Assembly (NCBI GenBank): GCA_003151275.1
Contig: PLXC01000063.1
Location: 1-64,000 of the forward strand
Direction: 5' to 3'
DNA: 64,000 nucleotides
DNA from: Candidatus Melainabacteria bacterium
Lineage (GTDB): Bacteria > Cyanobacteriota > Vampirovibrionia > Obscuribacterales > Obscuribacteraceae
Under the pieces are notes generated by a model. That model worked only from the letters and a program-made list of their open reading frames with translations, did no database searches and was not told the DNA's origin. A program made the position numbers and the translations under genes. Shown here piece after piece: positions 7,788 through 16,942 of the stretch; the first letter of the stretch is position 1; each line of letters starts with the position of its first letter.

Positions 7788-9293
7788 CTAAACTGCAATA
7801 GCTTCTAACTTCCGGTCGAGAATTGAGTATACTCCTTCATTCTTTTTGAAGTCTCTGATTGCTTGGTCAAGGGACCGTTCTTCTGTAGTAAGTTTTTTTG
7901 GTTTGTTTAGGTTTTTGATCATTTCATCGATTTGCTTCTCGAATTCTTTAGGGTCAGTAATTGGCTTCAGGTTCTTGCCAAATACACGGTCGATTTCCGG
8001 GAAGTCAGAATCGATGTGTTCAATGATCACGAGATCTGGAAGCGTAGAATCGGCTGAAGGGGCAGCCGCTACGACTTTAGCAGTTGCGTCACCAATCTGC
8101 TGGGCCGTAGAGTGAGCATTGCCCGCTTGATCGCCCACTTCTGCCGCTTTTTTCACAGTTTCGTGTCCCTTATCGAACGCTTCCTTGATTTGTTTCGCAG
8201 CACCTTGTACGCCTTCTTCACCTTCTTTGACGGCGTGCTCCATAGTCTTTAGCACCGTTTTTCCAACTTGCATAAGACCAGACTGAGCAGCTCCTCCAAC
8301 TAAATTGACTGCCACTTCTGTCGCACCGGTCACAGCTATTCCCGCTTCAGTCGCGCCAGTCAAGCCAATTCCCATTTCTGCAGCACCAGTGAGAGCAATT
8401 CCCGCCTCTGACACTCCGGTCACGGCGATGCCCGCTCCAAGCGCCGCTTCGCCTACGCCCATCGCGCCCATTGCCGCACCCATTGCGGCAGTGCCGACTC
8501 CTTCTGTAACCAGACCGATAGCGACACCAGGCAAAACATAGTGTCCGAGGAATTTGCCCTGTTCTTCCGGTGTTGCTGAAATTAAATAGTCTGCGCCTTT
8601 AACCGCAGAGTCCACTCCACTTTCGATGGACTTACCTAATTGCTGAGCATCCTCAGTCAGACCTTTGATGTCGCCGTTGCCAATCTGCTCTCCAACGTGT
8701 TCGGCAGTTGCCAGAGTGCCAGCAACCTTTTCACCGATCTTTTCGGCTATTTGTCCGGCTTTAGCGATCGTTTCTCCAGGGTGCGTAACGCCATAGCCAA
8801 TCGCGGCACCAGCTTCATTCGCCAGATCGCCGAGTCCTTTCACAAGCCCGATCCCGAATTGCATACCGTGAGCGAGCTGCTCCGCTGGATTCATCGCTTC
8901 TTCAACATGCTGTCCGATAGAATTGGCGATGGAATTGCCCAGGTGTCCCAATCTTTCTTGACTCGTTGGAGAAGCTGACTCAGATGGGTTCGACTGGTGT
9001 GCTGGTTGTTGCTCACCGCTTGTGGTTGCTGACTGCGGTGCCACCACATGTTGAACCTCAGTGGCAACAGCTTTAGCACCATTCTCGATACCATGAACGA
9101 TGCCACCAAAGAGATTCCCGACTGTCGCGAAACCCTGATCGAGTGCATGTTGCATGTCGGAAAGCTTTTGCACTGGGGATGCGGTGTGCTCGTGACTTGA
9201 GCGCGGAGCCCAGGCTTCTTGAGCAATTGAGACAGCGCTATGCGTCGAGCTAGTGGAAATTCTTTCAACTTGGTTCTGTTGTTCGAATGACAT
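7788..9293 (-). CDS. Ala/Gly-rich protein with glycine-zipper decapeptide repeats, function unknown
   Basis: A 501-residue protein starting at ATG 9293 (MSFEQQ), with GGGGAG 11 bases upstream; an in-frame start 10 codons earlier is less likely. No signal peptide. Residues of about 50-250 are rich in Ala, Gly, Glu and His with predicted amphipathic helices (IENGAKAVATEVQ, IAEKIGEKVAGTLATAE). The middle holds a hydrophobic stretch of Ala/Gly/Met-rich sequence, then four or five decapeptides of the type GIALTGAAEM / GIGLTGATEA. The last 90 residues are charged and soluble-looking. Glycine-zipper regions occur in membrane-inserting or oligomerising proteins, including toxins and pore formers, but no such activity can be read from this sequence. 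It converges with the GH76-like gene. Confidence 0.6.
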   Translation of the reverse strand: MSFEQQNQVERISTSSTHSAVSIAQEAWAPRSSHEHTASPVQKLSDMQHALDQGFATVGNLFGGIVHGIENGAKAVATEVQHVVAPQSATTSGEQQPAHQSNPSESASPTSQERLGHLGNSIANSIGQHVEEAMNPAEQLAHGMQFGIGLVKGLGDLANEAGAAIGYGVTHPGETIAKAGQIAEKIGEKVAGTLATAEHVGEQIGNGDIKGLTEDAQQLGKSIESGVDSAVKGADYLISATPEEQGKFLGHYVLPGVAIGLVTEGVGTAAMGAAMGAMGVGEAALGAGIAVTGVSEAGIALTGAAEMGIGLTGATEAGIAVTGATEVAVNLVGGAAQSGLMQVGKTVLKTMEHAVKEGEEGVQGAAKQIKEAFDKGHETVKKAAEVGDQAGNAHSTAQQIGDATAKVVAAAPSADSTLPDLVIIEHIDSDFPEIDRVFGKNLKPITDPKEFEKQIDEMIKNLNKPKKLTTEERSLDQAIRDFKKNEGVYSILDRKLEAIAV

Positions 9294-9493
9294 TTTGGTA
9301 AGTGCTCCCCGTCGGTTATGCACTTACAATAGATTCCAGTTTTGGCAAAATGTTGGCGCGGCCAGAAATTTCTCGCCAAGCAGATGAAATCTAACCCAGT
9401 TGGCGTTTCAGGTTACTGGGCTATCCTAAAACGCTGGGACGTGGTCTATTCTCATTCGAAAGTAAAACCAGTCCTAGTCATAAACTTTTGGCT

Positions 9494-10549
9494 TCAACTC
9501 TTACTCTCCAACAGAGCATTGAATTCCTTCAGTGTGCATTCACCGCCAGTAGTACCGGGTAGTGTGACTGGTTTTCCGTTGAAGTTGATCTTTACCTTGT
9601 ACTCTGTGCCTTCCTTGAACAAAGCGAAGTTCAAATCAGAGGCGTACGGCGGACGTGCAGTGTCCGGTACTCGCAGAGCACTCATAAGACCGGCGATTGT
9701 TGTATCGTGACCGGAGAACAGAACAAATTTCAACTTGGTCTTCTGTTGGCTGGCTTCCTCAAAATAGTCCACGATAGTTTTGAGAAGCTCATGGCTTGTC
9801 ACATCGCCCACTTGATGTGGTTTAAAAGATTCGGCGAAGGCCCATTCTCCTTCCTTTATGATTTCAGCAGCATCAGCATTCGACAATCCCTTCGGCAAAG
9901 GCACGTGGTGCTGTTGATAGATGAACAAAGTATCTCCCAATCCACCAACATCACGAAGACCAGAAAGATTAATGCCCGTGAGCTCGTTCCAGCGCTTTAA
10001 TTGTGGTTGCAGATTTGTTGTTTTCTCTTTCCAGCTAGCCGTGTCATGCACAAACTCGCTTACAGTGGGAGCGAGTTTTGGATTGAAATCGATAACCAAC
10101 AAATTATCTTCGTTTCTGGGTATCGTGTGGATTGGAATAGGTTGGTAGGCGGCAGGAAGAGCAGCTTTCGCGTCGAGTGATGGACCCGTACCGGGAGGAT
10201 ACAACCCCAAAAGAACGCACTCAGCGCTCATCAGCGTGCGATCGATGTCGCTTGATCGCACAAACATAGTTTCAGGAGAGTAATGGTCTGGCAACAAGCC
10301 GTGGTGGTTCACGTATTGCTCGCGAAGCTTAGTGCCCAATTCGAATTCTTGGTGCATCCCGAGCGGAGTCAGCTGCCCCAGTGCTGTATGTCCAGTGTAA
10401 GGAGCTGTGGGAATGGCGCCGATCGGTGCTCGATCACCATGACGAATAACATCCACAGCAAAAACCATTTTCTCGTTCTCAGCTAGTGCACCGTTGCAAG
10501 TAAATATACAGAGGAGCGCATACAGTAAGGACATGATGTTGAAACGCAT
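9494..10549 (-). CDS. Periplasmic histidine acid phosphatase
   Basis: A 351-residue exported phosphatase of histidine phosphatase clade 2 (acid phosphatase/phytase type). ATG 10549 is preferred because AAGGAAG lies directly upstream and a signal peptide follows (MRFNIMSLLYALLCIFTCNG, cleavage near ALAENE). The catalytic RHGDRAP motif comes about 25 residues after that, and the second active-site motif GHDTTIAG is near the C-terminus, where the HD pair supplies the proton donor. The length is typical. It should release phosphate from phosphomonoesters in the periplasm. The substrate (phytate, sugar phosphate or lipid phosphate) is unknown. Confidence 0.88.
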   Translation of the reverse strand: MRFNIMSLLYALLCIFTCNGALAENEKMVFAVDVIRHGDRAPIGAIPTAPYTGHTALGQLTPLGMHQEFELGTKLREQYVNHHGLLPDHYSPETMFVRSSDIDRTLMSAECVLLGLYPPGTGPSLDAKAALPAAYQPIPIHTIPRNEDNLLVIDFNPKLAPTVSEFVHDTASWKEKTTNLQPQLKRWNELTGINLSGLRDVGGLGDTLFIYQQHHVPLPKGLSNADAAEIIKEGEWAFAESFKPHQVGDVTSHELLKTIVDYFEEASQQKTKLKFVLFSGHDTTIAGLMSALRVPDTARPPYASDLNFALFKEGTEYKVKINFNGKPVTLPGTTGGECTLKEFNALLESKS

Positions 10550-10888
10550 TTTGCTTCCTTTCGCGGGAGATGGGCAGAACAAAATACCATTTAAAGACTC
10601 TGTGTTTTTCCGCTTGACGTCTGCAGCGACTTCATCAAACAGCATCGCTTGAAAACATTCAAACCACAAACCCGACCTTTTACAGGGCGCTCATCGATGC
10701 ACATGATAGTAAAACCCTCAACTAGAGCCTGATCCAGCGATCCACAAAACCACCACGAATTGCTAACACAGGCTTAACAGAAAACATTGAACCTTTTGGC
10801 TGTTATTGCCGTTACTTGAATATGACCCCTGAGATCACGATGTATTTTTCAAGCGGTTTTCAGAATCGCATTTTTAGAGGTAAATGTT

Positions 10889-11557
10889 ATGGATAACCTA
10901 TTCCAGTCGCCACGACGACTCTCATTAATGACTATGCTCTTAGCCCTCACGGCTGTATTTAGCACAACAGCATCATTTGCTGGCGGCTGGGGACAACAAC
11001 ACCCACGTCGCGCTGAAGTGCTGGGAAGAGATAACCACATCAACAATCGCCTGAACAACGACCGCGGTCAGTTGGGTGGCAACTACGGTCGACTTAAAAG
11101 TGAAGATCGAGCAATCAGACAACAGGCACAGGCTGATGCTCGCTTCAACGGCGGTTATATAACGAAGGGTGAGCAAGGTCAGTTAAATCACGAAGAGAAT
11201 CATTTAAATAGTCAAATCCGTCGAGATTACACTGGTGGCGGCGTGCCCGGTGGTGGTGGAAACCCAGGGGGTGGCGGCATTGGATATGGCGGCAATGGGA
11301 ACGGAAGTTTCGCCAATAACCATCCACGCCGGTATGAAGTCTTGAATCGAGACGGCAACCTCAACACTCAAATCCAAGCCGACAAAGGAAATTTGGATGG
11401 ACACTACGGTCAATTGAATCGCGAAGATCAATCTATTCGTCGACAAGAGCAAGCTGACGCTCGTGCCAACGGAGGTTACATAACCTCTGCTCAACAACAA
11501 CAGTTGAATCATGAAGAGAATCGTGTCCAAAGACAGATCAATCGCGACGGTCTTTAA
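10889..11557 (+). CDS. Secreted protein with two copies of an about 75-residue repeat
   Basis: A 222-residue protein with AGAGG 8 bases before ATG 10889 and a signal peptide (MLLALTAVFSTTASFAGG). The mature part is two copies of one module joined by a Gly-rich linker. Each begins HPRR(A/Y)EVL(G/N)RD and contains an ED..IR.Q.QADAR.NGGYIT segment and LNHEEN. The modules are highly polar, helix-forming and lack Cys. Function is unknown. The repeat suggests symmetric binding or an envelope-stress role, but that is a guess. Confidence 0.75.
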   Translation: MDNLFQSPRRLSLMTMLLALTAVFSTTASFAGGWGQQHPRRAEVLGRDNHINNRLNNDRGQLGGNYGRLKSEDRAIRQQAQADARFNGGYITKGEQGQLNHEENHLNSQIRRDYTGGGVPGGGGNPGGGGIGYGGNGNGSFANNHPRRYEVLNRDGNLNTQIQADKGNLDGHYGQLNREDQSIRRQEQADARANGGYITSAQQQQLNHEENRVQRQINRDGL

Positions 11558-11621
11558 TTTTAAAGTTGCGATGAGTTCATCTCTTCGATTCTAGAAGGCA
11601 CGATAGTTTAGGATAGCTCAA

Positions 11622-11655
11622 CGAAGCGCAGTCGAGAGTCTGCGCTTTCGTTTGC
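11622..11655 (+). terminator. Stem-loop terminator candidate
   Basis: AAGCGCAG (11624-11631) and CTGCGCTT (11640-11647) form a perfect 8-bp stem with an 8-nt loop, followed by TCGTTTGCT. It lies about 65 bp past the stop of the two-repeat secreted protein. The T-tract is weak. Confidence 0.5.
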
Positions 11656-11763
11656 TAAAACACAAAGCTAGTGCGGACACCAAATCAACGTTCAATGCAG
11701 AATACAGTGTTCCCGCTGACTACGGACTGCATTTGACCGATCCGCTCGCGAACTTCAACTCTC

Positions 11764-11982
11764 TCAAGCCAATGCTCTCAGCTCATGCCACTGAGCCAAA
11801 TTTTTTCCAGCCGCAATCCTTTTTGTGCATAAAGCTACGGATTTGGATGGTTCAGCATTTTGATAGAGACGTCGGGCCTCGGCCATATCTTTGTCCGCCA
11901 CTGGTACCGCATATGATGCCAACGCGCAACACCAAGAGGCAAGTGAGCACAGAACATATTGTGGCGGCAATTTATGTTTCAA
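11764..11982 (-). CDS. Small exported protein, possibly a truncated TPR protein
   Basis: 72 residues from a TTG at 11982, four bases after the stop of the queuosine-precursor transporter gene on the same strand. The N-terminus resembles a signal peptide (VLCSLASWCCALASYA). The rest (DKDMAEARRLYQNAEPSKSV) resembles the first helix pair of a TPR protein and stops abruptly at WHELRALA. No convincing continuation was found in the other frames downstream, so it may be a decayed remnant. No clear ribosome-binding site; the call is tentative. Confidence 0.35.
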   Translation of the reverse strand: MKHKLPPQYVLCSLASWCCALASYAVPVADKDMAEARRLYQNAEPSKSVALCTKRIAAGKNLAQWHELRALA

Positions 11983-11985
11983 TCT

Positions 11986-12720
11986 TCACCAATCCATGGC
12001 GAAGGGGCTATAAGTCGTATCGCTGGGGCTATCAATTTTGTCAACGCCCTCAACTTTCTTGAGCCAGCTGCAAAGATGCATTGTCATCGGAAGTGCGAGA
12101 ATTTCATAAATCACCTTAGCTATATACACCGTTACCATGGTGATTAGAAGATCGCTTGTAGCCATCGTTCCCCAAAATCCAACTCCTAAAAAAATAACAG
12201 TATCAATCGCCTCACCCACGATCGTTGACATTAGAAAACGACCTGCCAAAGGCAATCCCACTGCGCCTTTTTGTCTGTACTTTAGCTTGGATAGGACAAC
12301 ACTGTTTAAGAACTCACCACAAAAGTAGGCGCTTAAACTGGCAACAGTAACCCGTGGTGCGAGTCCTAATATCGTCTCAAAGGCAGTCTGATTGTGCCAG
12401 AAAGACGCGGACGGCCAAACCGTGATCAGCCAGTACATGCAGGCAGCAAGCACCTGACAGCACAAACCCGTCCAAATTATTTGTCGCGAACGCGCATAGC
12501 CATAAACTTCGGTTAGTAAATCATTGAACACATAGGTGAGCGGAAAAAAGAGAGTCGCACCCGATAGATTGAACGGACCAACCGCAATAAACTTTGACGC
12601 CACAGACGGAACTAGGACGAGAATAGTGACGAAAACTCCAGTAATGATATTGAGATATCTAAATTGAGGTTGCGTCAAGACTTTGGCCACTTGCAATATC
12701 AGATCTAAGACTTTCGACAC
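11986..12720 (-). CDS. yhhQ: Queuosine precursor transporter, YhhQ/QPTR family
   Basis: A 244-residue integral membrane protein starting at GTG 12720. It has about six hydrophobic helices and the family landmarks NDLLTEVYGYARSR after the second helix and FLGVGFWGT late in the protein. Members import preQ0/preQ1 for queuosine tRNA modification. Residue conservation in the acidic EVYGY segment supports the family call. A preQ1 riboswitch was looked for upstream and not seen. The strong Shine-Dalgarno expected upstream of the GTG is absent. Confidence 0.85.
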   Translation of the reverse strand: MSKVLDLILQVAKVLTQPQFRYLNIITGVFVTILVLVPSVASKFIAVGPFNLSGATLFFPLTYVFNDLLTEVYGYARSRQIIWTGLCCQVLAACMYWLITVWPSASFWHNQTAFETILGLAPRVTVASLSAYFCGEFLNSVVLSKLKYRQKGAVGLPLAGRFLMSTIVGEAIDTVIFLGVGFWGTMATSDLLITMVTVYIAKVIYEILALPMTMHLCSWLKKVEGVDKIDSPSDTTYSPFAMDW

Positions 12721-13022
12721 GTTCGAAGGCGATGAATCAGTGAACTATACAATATTGCAAGCATCGAAGCGTTAGTTAAATGTTCCGGTGATCCCTCATA
12801 GGATGCTCTGCTAGTTCTGTCTTCTATTCACGCTTTACCGCACACAAGACAGTATAGGATTTCCTAAACCTAATTTTGTTAACTGGTACTATAGGTGGTT
12901 GCATCAAACGTTGTCTGGCAATATAATCGTAAGTACATGAAGCGAGCCTTCTCAATCGATTGTCGGTATTGCGTCAGAGACTGGTCTGATCTTGGGCAAG
13001 CTTCATGCGATAGACTTAGAGC
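12721..13022. other. Divergent intergenic region
   Basis: About 300 bp between the transporter gene (minus) and a small gene (plus). It should hold promoters for both. I see no near-consensus pair, hairpin or repeat that I would annotate. Confidence 0.5.
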
Positions 13023-13244
13023 ATGTCAATTGAATTGACCGAAGCAGAGGAAAAGCTTGTCCTTGCTGCGCTCCAGCGCATGCTTGTTCGGGGACGATAT
13101 AGCCGAGTGCCCGGTGCAAAGCTCGTTGACTTCCAAAGACTGGTTGCGAAGTTTAGTAATAAGAGATTGGTTCGCGTGGGACGCAAAAATGTGCTGCTAG
13201 AGTACGAGGACGAAGTGAAGAAGCGTCCTGTGGAAGAGTGGTGA
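13023..13244 (+). CDS. Small protein of unknown function, coupled to a TPR gene
   Basis: 73 residues, charged, with no Cys, signal peptide or membrane segment: SIELTEAEEKLVLAALQRML then a Lys/Arg-rich middle and an acidic end. It looks like a compact helical or HTH-sized protein, but I recognise no family. The 7-bp overlap of its 3' end with the next start (GTG 13238) implies translational coupling, which is the best evidence that it is real. Confidence 0.55.
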   Translation: MSIELTEAEEKLVLAALQRMLVRGRYSRVPGAKLVDFQRLVAKFSNKRLVRVGRKNVLLEYEDEVKKRPVEEW

Positions 13245-14074
13245 AAGTTCCAGTAGCGGGCAAGTTGCCTCTAACGTCTCTGGTTCCAAACTTTTCGCCA
13301 TGCATCGAACTCAGAAGGACGGACCTTATATATCACGAGGTTCTTTACTACAGTCAAGACGACCCCGCGACTTTTAAATTCAACCAAGAAGTGCTTGATT
13401 GGGCGTTGAGAACGCAGTGCGCAAATCCTTCCAGCTTTAAAGATAGATTGCAGGCTGGTGACTTAGCATTGTTCGACCATGATTACCATGGTGCGATTGT
13501 TGAATATCTGCGGTGCTTAGGACTCAAAAACGACCAGAGCGTGCGCGACAAACTTATTAAGTGCCAACAATTAGCCAGGAAAGCTGATTTCGGGTCCTCT
13601 GAACCATGGTCAGAATACAAGATCGTCTTAGAAAAAGCGCTAAAAATAAAACAACAAGCATTTGGCAAAAATCACCACCAAGTTCAAATCGCTTTGTTTG
13701 AGCTAGGCATCGCCAACCGAATCACTAACAATTTGACTGAAGCAGAGCATCTACTCAAATCTATCAAGCTAGGCAAGAATGATACTTATCCAGATCCCGC
13801 GGACGTAGCCTACGCGCTTGGCGATGTTTACTCAAAGGAAGGAAAGTGCGACGAGGCTGTAGAGCAATATCGCGCCGGTCTAGCTCTCGAAACAAGAGAG
13901 GAGATAATATCCCCAAGCATCTATGTTCAGGACCGAATTGCCAATGCCTACATCTGCGCGGGCAGATTTAAAGATGCTATACGACCAGTACAGCGCGCAT
14001 CCATACATCGAGCTCCTGAACTGACTGGTAGCACTTCTGGAACAATTGAAGAAACAGGACCATTAATTGAATAA
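13238..14074 (+). CDS. TPR-repeat protein
   Basis: Up to 278 residues, starting at GTG 13238 or GTG 13241, both overlapping the upstream stop. The first 65 residues are not repetitive. From about residue 70 on there are degenerate tetratricopeptide repeats (ALFDHDYHGAIVEYLRCLGL; VAYALGDVYSKEGKCDEAVE; IANAYICAGRFKDAI), with a kinesin-light-chain-like unit in between. No signal peptide, so probably cytosolic. TPRs mediate protein contacts; the partner is unknown and may be the small protein encoded upstream. Confidence 0.7.
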   Translation: MVKVPVAGKLPLTSLVPNFSPCIELRRTDLIYHEVLYYSQDDPATFKFNQEVLDWALRTQCANPSSFKDRLQAGDLALFDHDYHGAIVEYLRCLGLKNDQSVRDKLIKCQQLARKADFGSSEPWSEYKIVLEKALKIKQQAFGKNHHQVQIALFELGIANRITNNLTEAEHLLKSIKLGKNDTYPDPADVAYALGDVYSKEGKCDEAVEQYRAGLALETREEIISPSIYVQDRIANAYICAGRFKDAIRPVQRASIHRAPELTGSTSGTIEETGPLIE

Positions 14075-14155
14075 TCTTTTTGACTTTGCGAAAGACACGG
14101 CTGCGTTTCGCGAAAGTATAGCGCTAGTTCCCGCCGATCTTGAAAACCAAGATGA

Positions 14156-14593
14156 CTAGATTGCAGTTTCCTGCGCCGATAACGCCATCCAGTTGCCATT
14201 CTGCTTAACGAACACGTCGGTGAAACGCTGGCGCGTCAGCACTTTGCCAGACTCAGTGATCGTGTTCAGTCCGTGAACGACGGCCGCATCGCCCGCAAAG
14301 TCAACCGTCTCCTCTGTAGCGCTCATAATAAACGGCTCTTTCTTCATGCTCGCTAGCTCCTGAGCACGATCGAGAAGCTTCCCTTTATCGGTGGTGTGCT
14401 TGAAGTTTGTACTCAAAATAGATGCGATCGTTGTGCGATCGCCTTTAACGATAGCCGTCAGCCATCGTGCCTCCTGTTGGAGAACAGCGGCTGAGGCCGA
14501 CGGCGGCGAGTCAGCCAACGTACCAGGCGGAGATATCAGCAATGCGGCGAAAGCAACCGCGGGAACCCACGAAGCGAATCGAACGTGTTTCAT
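14156..14593 (-). CDS. Exported NTF2-like (DUF4440/SnoaL-type) protein
   Basis: 145 residues from ATG 14593, with AGGAGA five bases upstream, favoured over a start 13 codons earlier. The signal peptide ends near PGTLADS. The mature domain has the cone-like NTF2 pattern: EARWLTAIVKGD, an LSTNFKHTTDKGK segment, then strands AVVHGLNTITESG and RQRFTDVFVKQNGNWMALSAQ. This fold often binds small ligands or acts as an isomerase; substrate unknown. Confidence 0.75.
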   Translation of the reverse strand: MKHVRFASWVPAVAFAALLISPPGTLADSPPSASAAVLQQEARWLTAIVKGDRTTIASILSTNFKHTTDKGKLLDRAQELASMKKEPFIMSATEETVDFAGDAAVVHGLNTITESGKVLTRQRFTDVFVKQNGNWMALSAQETAI

Positions 14594-14767
14594 GATTTTC
14601 TCCTGAATCCACAAATAACCGGTAAGTTTCACTCGCAGTGAAGTTTAAACCATTGAACACTTAAGAAACATCACTTGCTGCGGGCCGCTTGAGTTGTAAA
14701 TTCCCAACCCAAAGCCAACCCACTTTACATAGAGGGAACGAGGAAAGCCAAAACAGGCTGTAAAAAT

Positions 14768-14839
14768 TGGCTCCGACAGGGTTCGAACCTGTAGCCTGGC
14801 GATTATGAGTCGCTTGCTCCACCATTGAGCTACGGAGCC
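14768..14839 (-). tRNA. tRNA with CAT anticodon (Met elongator or lysidine-type Ile)
   Basis: The minus strand folds into a 72-nt cloverleaf. Acceptor GGCTCCG pairs with CGGAGCC; the D-stem is GCTC/GAGC with a 7-nt loop; the anticodon loop is CTCATAA with anticodon CAT; the T-arm is ACAGG TTCGAAC CCTGT; discriminator A; no encoded CCA. The anticodon arm AGCGACTCATAATCGCC resembles bacterial tRNA-Ile2 as much as elongator Met, so the amino acid is left open. The first anticodon-stem pair is a mismatch (A-C). Confidence 0.93.
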
Positions 14840-14972
14840 ACAAAATTGGGCGAGAAGTCTATTCTATAACAAGTCTGGGCTAAAACTTTTCTGCGTTGCT
14901 CAACGTGACGTTGTCATAGTAAACCAAGTAAAAAACCGCTTAACCGGGAATATTGCACAGGTTAGAACATTT

Positions 14973-16922
14973 TTGGAAGAGACCGCGGTGGAACAGGACA
15001 CCCCTAATCAGAAACCATTGCAATCATCCCGAGAAGCTGAACCGGCGCAGCTGAGCGACAGACGCATTTGCCCAACTTGCAGTTTAAAATTGTCCACAGA
15101 AATAACCGTCTGCCCAAACGACGGCACGGTTTTGATTAGCAATACCGACCTGGAAGGGAAGCTGTCAAACCAATACGAGTTTTTGGCTGAAATCGGTTCA
15201 GGTGGAATGGGAGTGATTTACAAAGCACGCCATTTAGCACTGAACCAGACAGTCGCGATTAAAATGCTTCACACCAATCGACTAGATGAAGTTAGTGTGC
15301 GCCGTTTTCAACAGGAAGCAAAGGCGGTCACCGCCCTCGATCATCCATCAATCGTGCGGGTCCGTGACTTTGGTGTCACAGAATCAGGGCAACCGCATAT
15401 GGTGCTCGATTACATTGAAGGCAATACGCTGGCAAAAGAAATAGAAAAGAACGCTGGGCTGTCGGTAGCAGAAAGTCTGGAAATCTTCATTCAAGCCTGT
15501 GATGCCCTTGAACACGCGCACATTCGAGGCGTGCTACACAGAGATCTTAAACCGAGCAACATTATGTTGGTGCACCGAGTCGCTTTACCTCCGCTCGTAA
15601 AAATTGTCGATTTCGGCATCGCCAAAATTGCTGATCCGGGATACGACACTGCGGGTATGAATTTGACGCAAACGGGCGAAGTCTTCGGCAGTCCGCTCTA
15701 CATGAGTCCCGAACAAGCCTCAGGAACGAAGCTAGATAGAAGATCCGACATCTATTCATTCGGCTGCGTTATGTATGAAACGTTAACCGGTGCCCCCCCT
15801 TTTGTTGGTGGCAGTTCTATTGAGACCATATTTAGACAGCTCAACGACCCAGCATCAAGTTTGAGAGAAGGCTCTCTAGGCAAAGAGTTTCCGGAGAACA
15901 TCGAAGAGATAGTGGCGAAAGCGCTTGAAAAAGATCCCGAAAAACGATTTCAATCAATGGGAGAACTTAAGCATGCCTTGCTCAATTCCAAATCAGGAAA
16001 AAAACAGTTAAGCGAGCCAGTGCCAGTTGATTTTGCTGTCATAAACAAAAAGAGATACGAATTTAAAGCCTTGCTGCTTGCACTCACCACTCTTCTAATT
16101 CTGGCCTCGACTTCGGGATATTTTGTTTACTCATCGATCAAGAAACCGCCGCCTGCTCTAGAGAAAGTCGACGAAGGCGTGACCGCGCAAAAGATCATCA
16201 TGAGCAGCGCAAACTCCGAGGAAGTGAACTTGCGCAACGTCAAGATCACTGACAAAATGCTCGAATATTTCGGTGAACCAACAAAACCGAGTTCAGTAAT
16301 TCTAGATGGAGCGGCCGTGATCGGTCCAGGTCTAGCGAACCTCATCCACCTGCCTCTTAAACGCCTGTCCATGCAGGGTTCGGCTATGACGGATCGTGGA
16401 CTTGAAGAAATCAAACACATGGAAAATTTGGAATATCTGAACCTAGCCAATACAGGAATAACTGACAGAGGCCTTGTTCAAATCATTGGATTGAACAAGC
16501 TTCGTGAGCTAGATTTGAGCGGCGATCAGGTCGGTGCGCTGACTGCTTACATCACCTCAAAGTGGCCGAATCTTCAAGTTTTAGCTTTGAATAAAACGTT
16601 AGTGACTGATCCCGTCGTTATCTATCTGGGGCAGAATAAGTCGCTCAAATCGCTCAGCATCGTCGACTGTAAAATTGGAGACCTTGCAATTAACGGTCTT
16701 TTGAAAAGCCCGATTAGAGAATTGAATTTGGATGGCACTTTAATCACCGACCAAGCCCTGTCGACGATGGCTCAGATGCCGGGTCTCAAAAGCGTAAGTT
16801 TGAATCACTGCGCGCTTACTCAAAAAGCAATCGACGATCTTAAATTGGCGAGACCAGACCTGGAAGTAAAAGCTGATCTAGCCAACAAAGTGTCTACACC
16901 GACGACTGAACCTGGTAAATAG
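14973..16922 (+). CDS. Receptor-like Ser/Thr protein kinase with extracytoplasmic LRRs (array member 1)
   Basis: About 649 residues from TTG 14973; GTG 14988 is an alternative and the start is uncertain. N-terminal Cys ribbon CPTC...CPNDGT (C33, C36, C47). Kinase domain of about 68-335: glycine loop GSGGMG, K97, E115, HRDLKPSN (D191), DFG (D213), then SPLYMSPEQ. These residues are intact, so it should be active (Hanks/PknB type). One membrane helix at about 365-387. The rest is a leucine-rich repeat array of the L..L.L..T.ITD.GL type (about 430-640). With kinase inside and LRRs outside, the layout parallels eukaryotic receptor-like kinases. First of four tandem paralogues, 20 bp before the next. 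Confidence 0.9.
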   Translation: MEETAVEQDTPNQKPLQSSREAEPAQLSDRRICPTCSLKLSTEITVCPNDGTVLISNTDLEGKLSNQYEFLAEIGSGGMGVIYKARHLALNQTVAIKMLHTNRLDEVSVRRFQQEAKAVTALDHPSIVRVRDFGVTESGQPHMVLDYIEGNTLAKEIEKNAGLSVAESLEIFIQACDALEHAHIRGVLHRDLKPSNIMLVHRVALPPLVKIVDFGIAKIADPGYDTAGMNLTQTGEVFGSPLYMSPEQASGTKLDRRSDIYSFGCVMYETLTGAPPFVGGSSIETIFRQLNDPASSLREGSLGKEFPENIEEIVAKALEKDPEKRFQSMGELKHALLNSKSGKKQLSEPVPVDFAVINKKRYEFKALLLALTTLLILASTSGYFVYSSIKKPPPALEKVDEGVTAQKIIMSSANSEEVNLRNVKITDKMLEYFGEPTKPSSVILDGAAVIGPGLANLIHLPLKRLSMQGSAMTDRGLEEIKHMENLEYLNLANTGITDRGLVQIIGLNKLRELDLSGDQVGALTAYITSKWPNLQVLALNKTLVTDPVVIYLGQNKSLKSLSIVDCKIGDLAINGLLKSPIRELNLDGTLITDQALSTMAQMPGLKSVSLNHCALTQKAIDDLKLARPDLEVKADLANKVSTPTTEPGK

Positions 16923-16942
16923 CCTTATGAATTACGCCTGAG

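Noticed and set aside
11652..12062. Plus-strand 136-codon open frame
   Set aside because: It overlaps antisense to the 3' end of the queuosine-precursor transporter and the small TPR-like frame, and its translation resembles nothing.
12721..12900. preQ1 riboswitch upstream of the queuosine-precursor transporter
   Set aside because: The compact pseudoknot signature of preQ1 aptamers was not recognisable in the region.
14661..14843. Minus-strand open frame of 60 codons over the tRNA
   Set aside because: Its translation is the well-known artefact of reading through a tRNA (SSMVEQ...GSNPVG-like); the cloverleaf explains the sequence.
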